From: Bifidobacterium tibiigranuli
GTDB taxonomy: Bacteria > Actinomycetota > Actinomycetes > Actinomycetales > Bifidobacteriaceae
Direction of reading: 5' to 3'
Assembly: GCF_009371885.1 (NCBI RefSeq)
Contig: NZ_QLZA01000003.1
Coordinates: forward strand, 124,001-188,000
DNA length: 64,000 nt
This document shows positions 27,998-36,056 of the stretch, one piece after another; position 1 is the first letter of the stretch; the number at the start of each line of letters is the position of its first letter. The notes below the pieces were generated by a model. The model worked only from the letters and a program-made list of their open reading frames with translations, did no database searches and was not told the DNA's origin. Made by a program: the position numbers and the translations under genes.

Positions 27998-28909
27998 TCA
28001 GCCCTTGACGTCGCTGCGTCTGATGGCGATGACGCCGATGACATAGAACACCGCCGTCCAAGCCAGGAATATCAACCCGCTTTGCCACCAGACCGGCGAG
28101 AACGGCGCGTGGACAAGCGTCGGATTCGGAGCGGGGTTCGGGCCGCGCATGAAATTGCTGATCGACATATCCGGCAGGCACATGGAGATTGACGCAAGCC
28201 ACCCGAGATGGGAATTGAACGATGAGGTGATGCTGACGATCTGCGAGAGAATCATCAGCAGACCAACCAGCGAGAACACGCCGCCGACCGTGGACCGGCA
28301 CATCGCGCCCAGACCTTGCGCGAGTACGGCCATCAGCATCAGTATGACCGGCGCTCCCAGAATTACCACGAAAGGCAGTATGTTCTGCTTGGCGGGAATC
28401 GGCGTCAGCGAGGAGCCTGCGGTCATCGCGAGCATAATCACCCACGACAGCAGCATGCCGAGCAGTGAGAACACGCCGGTGAATGCTGCCGCTGCAACCG
28501 CCTTCGCATTCATGAACATGACCCGCCTGGGGTTGACGCTCAGCGACGCCTGCACGCAGGAGGTCGTGTATTCGCTGGTGATGGCCATGACGCCGAAAAT
28601 GCCGATGACCAGCGCCACAGTAGCGGCATTCGAGCCGACGGAGGACCACAGTTCGGCGCTGGACACTGGCCTGGGCGTACCGAGCTTTTCCCCGGTATTC
28701 AAGTCGATGGTACTGACGTAGGTGATGCTCCACACGCTTAGCGCCGCCATCGCAGGCAGCAGCACTGCGGTGATGCCCATAAGCCACCAAGTCGAGGTCA
28801 GACTCGCGAGCTTCACCAGTTCGGCATGCACGCTGCCCCAGAAGCTCAGGCGCAGTCTGCTCGACGCCATGCGCCGCCCGGTCGTGTAGCCGCCGTTCGC
28901 GTTGCTCAT
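27998..28909 (-). CDS. ABC-2 type transporter permease
   Basis: A 303-residue membrane protein with six predicted helices and a long first extracytoplasmic loop (YVSTIDLNTGEKLGTP). It has the typical ABC-2 features: ELVKLASLTSTWWLMG before helix 1, AITSEYTTSCVQASLSVNPRR after helix 2, and a terminal helix ending in IAIRRSDVKG. It pairs with the ATPase encoded immediately upstream, with an ATGA start/stop overlap. The cargo is unknown; lantibiotic-immunity-type and lipid-type exporters look alike at this level. Confidence 0.88.
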   Translation of the reverse strand: MSNANGGYTTGRRMASSRLRLSFWGSVHAELVKLASLTSTWWLMGITAVLLPAMAALSVWSITYVSTIDLNTGEKLGTPRPVSSAELWSSVGSNAATVALVIGIFGVMAITSEYTTSCVQASLSVNPRRVMFMNAKAVAAAAFTGVFSLLGMLLSWVIMLAMTAGSSLTPIPAKQNILPFVVILGAPVILMLMAVLAQGLGAMCRSTVGGVFSLVGLLMILSQIVSITSSFNSHLGWLASISMCLPDMSISNFMRGPNPAPNPTLVHAPFSPVWWQSGLIFLAWTAVFYVIGVIAIRRSDVKG

Positions 28910-30186
28910 CGCGCACCTCCTTGCGTCGTCGCCTGCTCGGGTGGTTGCTGGTTGGAGTCGCCGGTTTGCGGTTGTGTCTGCGCCTCTGACTGTGGTGTCT
29001 CTGACTGTGGTTGCGGCGGCGTTTGCTCGGGTGCAGCAACCGGCTGATTACCACCAAACTGCGGAGCGTCTGCTCGCGTGCTAGCTGACGGAGTTGGGGC
29101 GACTAATTGCGAGACGATCGCCGGGGACGGCGCGTCCAGTTGAGCCGAATCATCCGGCTGCGGGCCAACTGACTGAGCCTGAGCGGCCGCAGCCATTCCT
29201 TGTGGTGGCAAAGCTTGCGACGACACTCCATACTGCACGGGCGCCTGGCCGGGAACTTCGCGCGTCACGTATTGCACCTGGCTGTGAGTGAGCATCATGT
29301 AGGCGTCTTCCAGCGAAGCCCGCTCCTCGATGAGTTCGTAGGTCACCAGCTGGGCCTGTGCGAACACTTGCGCGGTTCGCTCCAACTGCGCGCCGGTGAT
29401 GCGCAGCACCGCGCCGCGCTCCGGGTCGGACGACAGCCGTGTAGCCTCGCTGATCTGCACCTGATTCGCGCCTTCGAATATCCTCCTGAGCTTGTCCGGC
29501 TCCGGCGTAACGACGCGAATCGCATGCGCCGAATGCTCTGCGACGAAGCGGTCGACCGAAGTCGTTTCGAGGATGCGCCCCTGGCCGATGATCACCAGAT
29601 TATCGGCGGTCAGCGCGACCTCGCTCATCAAGTGGGAGCTGAGCAGCACCGCCCGGCCCTGACTGGCGTAGAAGCGGCACAATTCGCGCACCCATTTGAC
29701 GCCTTCAGGGTCGAGGCCGTTCACCGGCTCATCCAGCACAAGATTATGCGGATCGCCCAGCAGCGCCGCCGCAATCGAAAGCCGCTGGCTCATGCCCAGC
29801 GAGAACGACCCTGCCTTGCGCTTCCTCACGCTCTCCAGGCCAGTCAGCGCGATAACCTCGTCCACACGCTTCCTGGGAATGCCGTTAGTCAGGGCGAGCG
29901 CGAGCAGATGGCTGTATGCCGACCGGCCCTTATGCGCCGACTTGGCATCCAGCACCGCGCCCACCAACGCCATAGGTGACGCGCTCTCGCGGAAGGGTTT
30001 GCCGTCGATCAGCGCACGCCCGGCATCAGGCTTGAGCAGCCCCAGCGCAGCACGCATCGTGGTCGATTTTCCTGCGCCGTTCGGCCCGAGGAAGCCCGTG
30101 ACCTTGCCATCTTCCGCTGTGAAGCTGACCTGATCGAGCGCAATCTTGCCCTTGAACTGCTTGCTGACGCCTTCGATGGTTATCAT
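28906..30186 (-). CDS. ABC transporter ATP-binding protein with long Pro/Gln-rich tail
   Basis: The cytoplasmic ATPase of an ABC-2 exporter. Walker A is GPNGAGKST, the signature is SLGMSQRLSIAAALL, Walker B is HNLVLDEPVNGLDPEG and the switch His is in SSHLMSE. The C-terminal accessory region (to about residue 320) is followed by about 100 residues rich in Pro, Gln, Ala and Thr that have no counterpart in the family. The family start matches the ATG at 30186 (MITIEGVSKQF). It is the first gene of a two-gene operon with the permease. Confidence 0.9.
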   Translation of the reverse strand: MITIEGVSKQFKGKIALDQVSFTAEDGKVTGFLGPNGAGKSTTMRAALGLLKPDAGRALIDGKPFRESASPMALVGAVLDAKSAHKGRSAYSHLLALALTNGIPRKRVDEVIALTGLESVRKRKAGSFSLGMSQRLSIAAALLGDPHNLVLDEPVNGLDPEGVKWVRELCRFYASQGRAVLLSSHLMSEVALTADNLVIIGQGRILETTSVDRFVAEHSAHAIRVVTPEPDKLRRIFEGANQVQISEATRLSSDPERGAVLRITGAQLERTAQVFAQAQLVTYELIEERASLEDAYMMLTHSQVQYVTREVPGQAPVQYGVSSQALPPQGMAAAAQAQSVGPQPDDSAQLDAPSPAIVSQLVAPTPSASTRADAPQFGGNQPVAAPEQTPPQPQSETPQSEAQTQPQTGDSNQQPPEQATTQGGAR

Positions 30187-30392
30187 GCTTAACCACTCTA
30201 GCCCACGCACGTTGCAAATGCCGGATTAAGGCCGTTTCGCGTTGTTTGCTGTTCCCAGTCTGCCCTTTGTCTGCCGCCCCCACCACTTACCCACCTTGCC
30301 TAGAATCCTGCCCGTTTGCGCTTACCTACCACTGCCGCCTCCCCTTTCCTGTCTGTTCCTGCTGCCAATACCCAGTCTGTGCACCGAAATGT

Positions 30393-30563
30393 GTCACAAC
30401 TCCCGCACTAACTTGACCCTTATGCGGGCGTTGTGACGTATAACTAGCCCGAAACGTCACAACCCCCGCAGTAGGTTCGAGATGCTGCAGGAGTTGTGAC
30501 GTATGACCGCCCACATACATCACAACTCCCGCATAACCCCCATAATCATGCGGGAGTTGTGAC
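30393..30563. repeat. Modular palindromic array, locus B (three hairpins)
   Basis: Three hairpins with 15-nt arms and 15-nt loops are separated by 18-nt linkers. Arms: GTCACAACTCCCGCA, TGCGGGCGTTGTGAC; GTCACAACCCCCGCA, TGCAGGAGTTGTGAC; ATCACAACTCCCGCA, TGCGGGAGTTGTGAC. Loops: CTAACTTGACCCTTA, GTAGGTTCGAGATGC, TAACCCCCATAATCA. Linker 2, GTATGACCGCCCACATAC, is itself palindromic. It lies in the divergent region between the ABC ATPase gene and the gene at 30744; the rest of that 30187-30743 gap shows no gene. Confidence 0.88.
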
Positions 30564-30743
30564 TCAGTTCCGGCTAGGCGCTATCAAGGATGTGACCTTG
30601 CAGATGGGATCTTGCAGGTAATGTCGCACTCGCAATGCAATAGTCAGTGTCGCGACACGCCGAATCATCAAAAAGGCAAAGCCTTCGACCACATTGCCCT
30701 GCACGGCTTTACGCCGGCAAACGTGCACATTTAGCGTGTTCTT

Positions 30744-31715
30744 ATGAGAGTCAATAACGAAATCGAGCAACTGTCCCGTTCCGCACAATCCCAGCGAATG
30801 TGCCTGCATGCAGGTGGTGCCGCACAGCGAGCCGCGCTGAGCCGGCGGGTTCGCAGCGGTACGTTCATCAGTCCGCACCGAGGGCTCTACGCCGAGCAAT
30901 CGTACTGGGCATCTCTCAGCTCTGATCAGCAAACCTTGCATATGTTGCGGTCCTTGGCTTCGCTGCATCCGCATTGGGTGTTTACCGGTCCAAGCGCCGC
31001 CGCGGTCTACCGACTCGAATGCTTCCGCTCACTATCAGATGCATGCGTGACCATCGCTACAACCGCTTCGGCCAATGCCCATTCGAGCAGTGCAATTCGT
31101 AGAATCTTCGTTACTCATCTTCAACCGATATGCCACGACGGGCTGTCGGTGGTAACGCCTGAACGCATGCTGGTGGATTGCGCGATGCTCTACCCATTCC
31201 GCCAGGCGATGCCGGTATTCAATGAAGTTCTGCGGCGGGGTTTCTGTTCTCGCGACCAGGTTCTTGACCTATGCGACAAGCTTCATCGCGACTGCGGGCC
31301 GGCACTGCGGCTGTTGCATTATGGTACCGGTGACTGCGAGAACGGCGGTGAATCATTCTGCTTCGCCACGATGATCGAAGGCGGTCTTGTTCCGCCGCGC
31401 ATGCAAGTCGAGTTCATCGATCCAAGAGCACCCCATAAACGGTACCGAGTCGATTTTGTGTGGATATTGCATGATGGCAGAATTATCGTCGCCGAATTTG
31501 ACGGCATGCGCAAATACATCGACCCATCCATGACCGATTGGAAGTCGACGCGACAGGTCGTGCACGAAGAGCGGGAACGCGAGGATGCTCTGCGCCGAGC
31601 TGGAGTCACCACCATCGTTCGCATCGATTATCAGGAAGCAAAAGAGATCTGGCCGATGATACGCAAGCTTCGCGATGCCGGTGTGCCGCTGCGGCACAAT
31701 TCTCAATTATTCTGA
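30744..31715 (+). CDS. AbiEi-like winged helix plus DUF559/PD-(D/E)XK-like domain protein
   Basis: A 323-residue protein related to the actinobacterial proteins annotated as AbiEi-type antitoxins with a DUF559 (Vsr-like) C-terminus. The N-terminus (about 5-70) looks like a winged helix (LSRRVRSGTFISPHRGLYA); the middle region (HPHWVFTGPSAAAVYRL) is typical of this group. The C-terminus has a possible nuclease core: GGESFCFA, then RYRVDFVW, then IIVAEFDGMRKY, so the Glu, Asp and Glu-x-Asp positions are retained. No toxin gene (AbiEii) is beside it. It is flanked by two same-orientation palindromic arrays. A defence or mobile-element function is possible but unproven. Confidence 0.7.
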   Translation: MRVNNEIEQLSRSAQSQRMCLHAGGAAQRAALSRRVRSGTFISPHRGLYAEQSYWASLSSDQQTLHMLRSLASLHPHWVFTGPSAAAVYRLECFRSLSDACVTIATTASANAHSSSAIRRIFVTHLQPICHDGLSVVTPERMLVDCAMLYPFRQAMPVFNEVLRRGFCSRDQVLDLCDKLHRDCGPALRLLHYGTGDCENGGESFCFATMIEGGLVPPRMQVEFIDPRAPHKRYRVDFVWILHDGRIIVAEFDGMRKYIDPSMTDWKSTRQVVHEEREREDALRRAGVTTIVRIDYQEAKEIWPMIRKLRDAGVPLRHNSQLF

Positions 31716-31823
31716 AGTTTTATTTCGCCTATTCGTTTGCCCCCATATTGCGTAACGGATTTATTCGGTTGCATCATGCGCGAAGACTACGGAGAATTGC
31801 AGAGCTTCGATGACTAGGCAAAC

Positions 31824-31994
31824 GGTGCAACTTCCGCACTAACTCGATCCTTATGCGGGCGTTGTGACGTATATGGGCGGTCATACGTCACAATGCCCGC
31901 ATTATCTTGAACCTACTGCGGGGGCTGTGACGTTTCAGACCGGTTATACATCACAAGCCCCGCATAACCCTCGTAATCATGCGGGAGTTGTGAC
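31824..31994. repeat. Modular palindromic array, locus C (three hairpins)
   Basis: The layout is as in locus B. Arm 1 (31824-31838) is degenerate, then TGCGGGCGTTGTGAC; GTCACAATGCCCGCA, TGCGGGGGCTGTGAC; ATCACAAGCCCCGCA, TGCGGGAGTTGTGAC. Loops: CTAACTCGATCCTTA, TTATCTTGAACCTAC, TAACCCTCGTAATCA. Linker 1, GTATATGGGCGGTCATAC, is nearly the reverse complement of linker 2 in locus B. It lies between convergent genes. Nothing else is seen in 31716-32073. Confidence 0.88.
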
Positions 31995-32073
31995 GCAGGA
32001 GAACGGCATGGGGGAGGGTCGGCTCAGATACGAGTCAGACGTGAGCCAAGATTCGGGACTTAGGACTTAAGAC

Positions 32074-32895
32074 TCAGGATTGCTGGATGCCGCGGCCGTG
32101 CTGGGCGATCCAGCAGTGCATCGCAACGGCTGCGGCGGCACCGGCGTTGATGGAGCGCACTGAGCCGAACTGCGAGATGTAGACCACGTCGTCGGCCAGT
32201 TCGAGCGCCTTGCTCGACAGGCCGGGGCCCTCGGCTCCGAAAAGCATCAGGCAGCGTTCGGGGAACTGGTAGGACTCGATTGGCACTGCGCCGGGGATGA
32301 TATCCAAGGCGACGACGCGGCCTTCGCACGGCTGCGCCGTAACGTCGTCGTGGTCGGTGTTGACACGGTCGGTGTTGCTGCGGTCAGCATCAGCAGTATC
32401 GGCATTGTGCCGGGCTGCATCGATTTCGCGCTGCATCTGCGCGCGCCATGACGACACGAGTTCCTCGATGCTCGGATGATGCTCGACATGCTGGTAGAGC
32501 TCGGTCATGAGCGAGCCTTTGCGGTTCCACTTGTGCGGGCCGACGATATGCACCGTTCGGGCGGCGAAGGCGTTGGCGGTGCGCACCATGGAGCCGATGT
32601 TGAAATCATGCGTCCAATTCTCCACGGCGACTTCAAAGCCGTGCCGCCCGCGCACATCGAGATCATCGCGAATCGCCTCGACCGTCCAGTATCGGTATCG
32701 GTCCAGAACATTGCGTCGGTCGCCTTCATCCAGCAGCGCCGCGTCGTAGCATCCGCTGACAAAATCCGGAATTGCCGGGTCATCAGGACGCGGCGAGTCG
32801 GGGTGCTCCTGCGACCACGGGCCGACGCCAATCTGCCTGAAAACCGGTTCGCCCGAAGCCTTTGCCGCTGCCGTGATAGGGTTCGGCTCCCTCAT
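32074..32895 (-). CDS. TrmH/SpoU-family RNA 2'-O-methyltransferase
   Basis: A 273-residue SPOUT methyltransferase using S-adenosylmethionine. Recognisable motifs: NIGSMVRTANAFAARTVHIVG (motif 1 region), LMLFGAEGPGLSSKAL (motif 2) and ISQFGSVRSINAGAAAAVAM (motif 3, forming the trefoil knot). Between motifs 1 and 2 lies an Asp/Asn/Thr-rich insert of about 30 residues (NTDRVNTDHDD). The ATG at 32895 is preceded by GAGGAG; the frame opens 29 codons earlier without support. The target RNA (tRNA or rRNA) is undetermined. Confidence 0.87.
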   Translation of the reverse strand: MREPNPITAAAKASGEPVFRQIGVGPWSQEHPDSPRPDDPAIPDFVSGCYDAALLDEGDRRNVLDRYRYWTVEAIRDDLDVRGRHGFEVAVENWTHDFNIGSMVRTANAFAARTVHIVGPHKWNRKGSLMTELYQHVEHHPSIEELVSSWRAQMQREIDAARHNADTADADRSNTDRVNTDHDDVTAQPCEGRVVALDIIPGAVPIESYQFPERCLMLFGAEGPGLSSKALELADDVVYISQFGSVRSINAGAAAAVAMHCWIAQHGRGIQQS

Positions 32896-32935
32896 GCCAT
32901 GCTCCTCATATACTCGTATCTGTATATGCGCGCCG

Positions 32936-33673
32936 CTACCGCAGCTCGCGCTCCTCGAATACCTGGATGAACGGCACCGCATGCCGCGAATCGTTTACCG
33001 TGTCAACGACTTCGACGGATGAAGCGTCATCGCTTGTGTGTACAGAACCGGACTTGTTGACCTTTGTGGCTTCATCGGTCGCGATTCCATCGCCTGCAGC
33101 CTCGCCAGCGCCGCCACTCGTGCTGCCATTCGCGCCAAGACCGCCAATCAGCGTCACTATCGCGAGCACCTGAGCCTGCTCATGTTCCACGATGCTGAAA
33201 TCGAGGTTCAGTTCGTTGCCGTTGCGCAGCGTCACCAATGACGACGTCTGTACATAGGACTTTTCGGACAGCCAGGAATCAAGCAGTATCACACGCTTGC
33301 CGCGAATCGAAGGTCCTTTGATTGACGGATAGACGAAGTCCATGACGAAGCCATCAAGCGATTTCCCTTGGCTGGCGGCGGCATGCATGACGGCAATGAC
33401 CAGCGGCACGGCGGCAGCGGTCAAAGCACCTACAGCATCGAAATCGCCAAAGTTGAAACCCCGCTCATGCAAAGCGTCGAGCACGGCCTCGCCAGCTAAC
33501 GCAACGCCGCGCTGGTCAAAGGTCACGGCGGATAATTCGCTGAATGGCTTGCCCAACACTGCTTCACGCAGCATCTGCCTGAGTTCGTCCTTGCCGCCGA
33601 CACCAATCCTGGCGTCGGCGCCTTGCCCGCCATCCCCGGATTCCGGCAGCACACCTCGTTCGTCCGCGCTCAT
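32936..33673 (-). CDS. Phosphoribosyltransferase-like protein with degenerate PRPP motif
   Basis: A 245-residue protein resembling the orotate phosphoribosyltransferase fold: VTFDQRGVALAGEAVLDAL, FGDFDAVGALTAAAVPLVIA and FVMDFVYPSIKGPSIRGK occur in the expected order. However, the PRPP-binding loop, normally two acidic residues followed by TTG, reads VILLDSWLSEKSYVQTSS, so a conventional active site is absent. The last about 60 residues are low complexity (Gly/Ala/Thr/Ser). AAAGGGA supports the ATG at 33673. It may be a regulatory or ligand-binding derivative; catalytic activity is doubtful. Confidence 0.65.
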   Translation of the reverse strand: MSADERGVLPESGDGGQGADARIGVGGKDELRQMLREAVLGKPFSELSAVTFDQRGVALAGEAVLDALHERGFNFGDFDAVGALTAAAVPLVIAVMHAAASQGKSLDGFVMDFVYPSIKGPSIRGKRVILLDSWLSEKSYVQTSSLVTLRNGNELNLDFSIVEHEQAQVLAIVTLIGGLGANGSTSGGAGEAAGDGIATDEATKVNKSGSVHTSDDASSVEVVDTVNDSRHAVPFIQVFEERELR

Positions 33674-33889
33674 AGCAGTCCCTTTCGCCATTTCGACATT
33701 ATTGCCTTATCCATACGCCCAGCGTAACCCGCCTCACCGTCATAACCTCGCACAATTCAGTGCATACGGAATCTCTGCCATGCATGACAACAACGACTCC
33801 ATAGCGCATCACCTGCTGCCGTGCATCGGCTGCTGTGGCAAGCAGCACAAGCAGCACAATTACCGCTGCAAACCGCCCGCTTCTCCTAC

Positions 33890-35233
33890 TCAGTCATCGG
33901 ATTCGGGCTGGATCTCGGGCGCGGTAAGCTCGCGCAGATTGGCCTTGTCGGGGTCGATCAGCTCAACTGGCTCGATGACCTTGGTATGGTCGATCTTCTG
34001 CAGCTTGCGCGCGGTCACCAGAACGCGCGATTCCAAGGACGAAGCGAACTGGTTGTAGGCTCCTACCGTGCGCGTTATGGCCGTGCCGAGCTTGTTGGCC
34101 TTGTCGCCGAGCACGGAGAAGCGTTCGTACAACTCACGCGAAAGATCAAACAGTTTCTTCGCATCATCCGTCAGACTCTGCTGCTGCCAGGCGAAGGCAA
34201 CCGACTTGAGCACGGCCCACAGGGTGACCGGCGACGTGAGTGCAACCTTGCGCGCGAAGGCATCATCCATCAGCGTCGGGTCAGCTTCAAGGGCTGCCTG
34301 CAGCAGTGACTCATTGGGAATGAAGGCGATGACGAAATCCGGGGCAGTCTCGAAGGCATTCCAATACGCCTTGTCTCCCAAGGTTTTCACATGCTCCCGC
34401 ATAGCCTTGGCATGTGCCTGCAGCAAAGCATTACGACGTTCAAGCTCCTCGGGACTCGCAGTCTCGGATATTTCACAAGCCCGCTGGTAATCCGAATACG
34501 GTACCTTCGCATCAATCGGAATCGACTTGCCGCCAGGCAGCCGAACGACCATATCCGGGCGCTGAATATGACCCTCCGGATCCGTGACGACGACCTGCGT
34601 GTCGAAATCCACATGCTCCAGCAAACCAGCCGACTCCACGATGTTCTTGAGCTGGGCCTCGCCCCAAGCACCGCGCACCTTGTTGTTGCGCAGTGCTGCG
34701 GACAGCGAGCTGGTCTCCTTGTCGAGCCGGGTCTGCTGCTCTCCGAGCCCTTTGAGCTGCTCGCCAAGCGCACCCATCTCATGCTTGCGGCCTTCCTCGA
34801 TCTGCGCGACCTTGAGCTGCAGAGAATCGAGGTTCTTCTGCACCGGGGCAAGCGCGGAAAGCACTTTGCTCTGCTCGGCCAAGGTTTTGGCCTGCGCCTC
34901 CTGTTTTCGCTTCGCCTCAGCTTCAGCACGCTCGCGCTCATGCTCCAAGCGAATCTGCTCAGCGCGCTGCGCCTGCGCAAGCTGCGAGGTGACGAAAGAC
35001 AACTGCTGGTTCAGCCCATCGCACTGGGCACGATACTGGGCGCACCGCGCGGTGAGCTCGCCGACCTGGCGAACTGACTGCTCATTCAGCGCCTTCTGCT
35101 CGGCAAGCTGCTCATCGCCTGCTCCTCGCGCCGCATTCTGCCCCTTCGCCTTGCCCAGCACAAAACCCGCGAACAGCGCTAACGCCGCCACGAGCAATAT
35201 CAGTATCACCAGCACTACAGGATTATCGAACAT
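33890..35233 (-). CDS. rmuC: DNA recombination protein RmuC homologue
   Basis: RmuC limits rearrangements at inverted repeats and is predicted to act as a membrane-anchored nuclease. The 447-residue protein has an N-terminal helix (VVLVILILLVAALALFAGFVLG), a long Gln/Glu/Ala-rich coiled coil (about 30-180), and the conserved domain from KVRGAWGEAQLKNIVESAGL through PDMVVRLPGGKSIPIDAKVP to LWAVLKSVAFAWQQ. The PD..IDAKVP part carries the putative nuclease Asp and Lys. TGTAAT ends 8 bases before the ATG, suggesting a leaderless mRNA. This role is notable in a genome so rich in palindromes. Confidence 0.92.
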   Translation of the reverse strand: MFDNPVVLVILILLVAALALFAGFVLGKAKGQNAARGAGDEQLAEQKALNEQSVRQVGELTARCAQYRAQCDGLNQQLSFVTSQLAQAQRAEQIRLEHERERAEAEAKRKQEAQAKTLAEQSKVLSALAPVQKNLDSLQLKVAQIEEGRKHEMGALGEQLKGLGEQQTRLDKETSSLSAALRNNKVRGAWGEAQLKNIVESAGLLEHVDFDTQVVVTDPEGHIQRPDMVVRLPGGKSIPIDAKVPYSDYQRACEISETASPEELERRNALLQAHAKAMREHVKTLGDKAYWNAFETAPDFVIAFIPNESLLQAALEADPTLMDDAFARKVALTSPVTLWAVLKSVAFAWQQQSLTDDAKKLFDLSRELYERFSVLGDKANKLGTAITRTVGAYNQFASSLESRVLVTARKLQKIDHTKVIEPVELIDPDKANLRELTAPEIQPESDD

Positions 35234-35427
35234 ATGTTCTATTACAATGCATGCCGTGGACGCAGGAAACACGCCGCAAAAACAGCCGAAACGGGCGGGG
35301 CCGACAAAGCCGACAGTACCCCAACCGTGATTTCGCCAGCACCCAACAGCCGGCAATCAGCCTCTAAAAGTCAATTGTCTTTATATAACCGACCCCACCA
35401 CAGCCCACCGCCACAACCCTCACCGCG

Positions 35428-35709
35428 CTACGACCTGACCAGCCTGCCGATGGCCGCAGAGGCTTCGGCCAGCTTCTCGTCGGCCACTTCACCGCCCTGC
35501 GCCGAAGCCTGCCGGACGCAATGGTTCAGGTGATCGTCAAGCAGCAGCAACGCGACCGACTTAAGACCGGAATTGGCTGCGGCAATCTGCGTGAGCACGT
35601 CGATGCAGTACTTGTCGTCCTCAACCATCTGCGCGATGGCATGAACCTGCCCTTCGACGCGGTGCAGCCGGGCCAGCACCTTGGCCTTGTCCTCCCCGTA
35701 TCCCTGCAT
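35428..35709 (-). CDS. csoR: CsoR/RcnR-family copper-sensing repressor
   Basis: A 93-residue all-helical DNA-binding repressor of the CsoR family (DUF156). The Cu(I) ligand triad is complete with canonical spacing: C35 (KYCIDVLTQ), H60 and C64 (DDHLNHCV). The N-terminal KVLARLHRVEGQVHAIAQM helix is characteristic. Cu(I) binding releases it from DNA. It is divergent from the membrane protein at 36057, and a CATACCC-N5-GGGTATG operator lies between the two genes. Confidence 0.93.
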   Translation of the reverse strand: MQGYGEDKAKVLARLHRVEGQVHAIAQMVEDDKYCIDVLTQIAAANSGLKSVALLLLDDHLNHCVRQASAQGGEVADEKLAEASAAIGRLVRS

Positions 35710-35833
35710 GTTGTCTCACGCTCCTTCCCTGACGACTCGCCGCCGCGCCGATGCCTCGCGAAGCGATAACGCGCTCGGCACATCGGCTACCGACTCTCCG
35801 AACAGCATATGGCATATACGATTCGGATTTGCC

Positions 35834-35852
35834 CATACCCTCCTAGGGTATG
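35834..35852. promoter_or_regulatory. CsoR operator candidate
   Basis: CATACCC (35834-35840), TCCTA, GGGTATG (35846-35852): a perfect 7-bp inverted repeat with the TACCC/GGGTA core of known CsoR sites. It lies in the divergent region between csoR and the CopA-like gene and can serve both. The remainder of the 35710-36056 gap shows no gene. Confidence 0.75.
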
Positions 35853-36056
35853 CCTACAGTTCATTCTAGGCACTGCCCAGCCCAACAAACCAGCCTCCGC
35901 GCCCTCAGCGCAACGCCACAGCACAAAGCTCCGCGCCGCACGACACCCCGCGCGAGCGAAGCGCATGCGTTTATTTTGCAACAAGCGACCGTATCCGTTT
36001 GGCTGTGGCCACTCGAACTGCGATGATAAGAAGTTGGGAATCATAAGGAGGAACCG

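Noticed and set aside
30744..31715. Complete AbiE toxin-antitoxin pair
   Set aside because: No nucleotidyltransferase toxin gene accompanies it within several kilobases.
8841..31994. CRISPR arrays at the palindromic loci
   Set aside because: Repeats alternate in orientation, the 15-nt 'spacers' are conserved between loci, and no cas gene is nearby.
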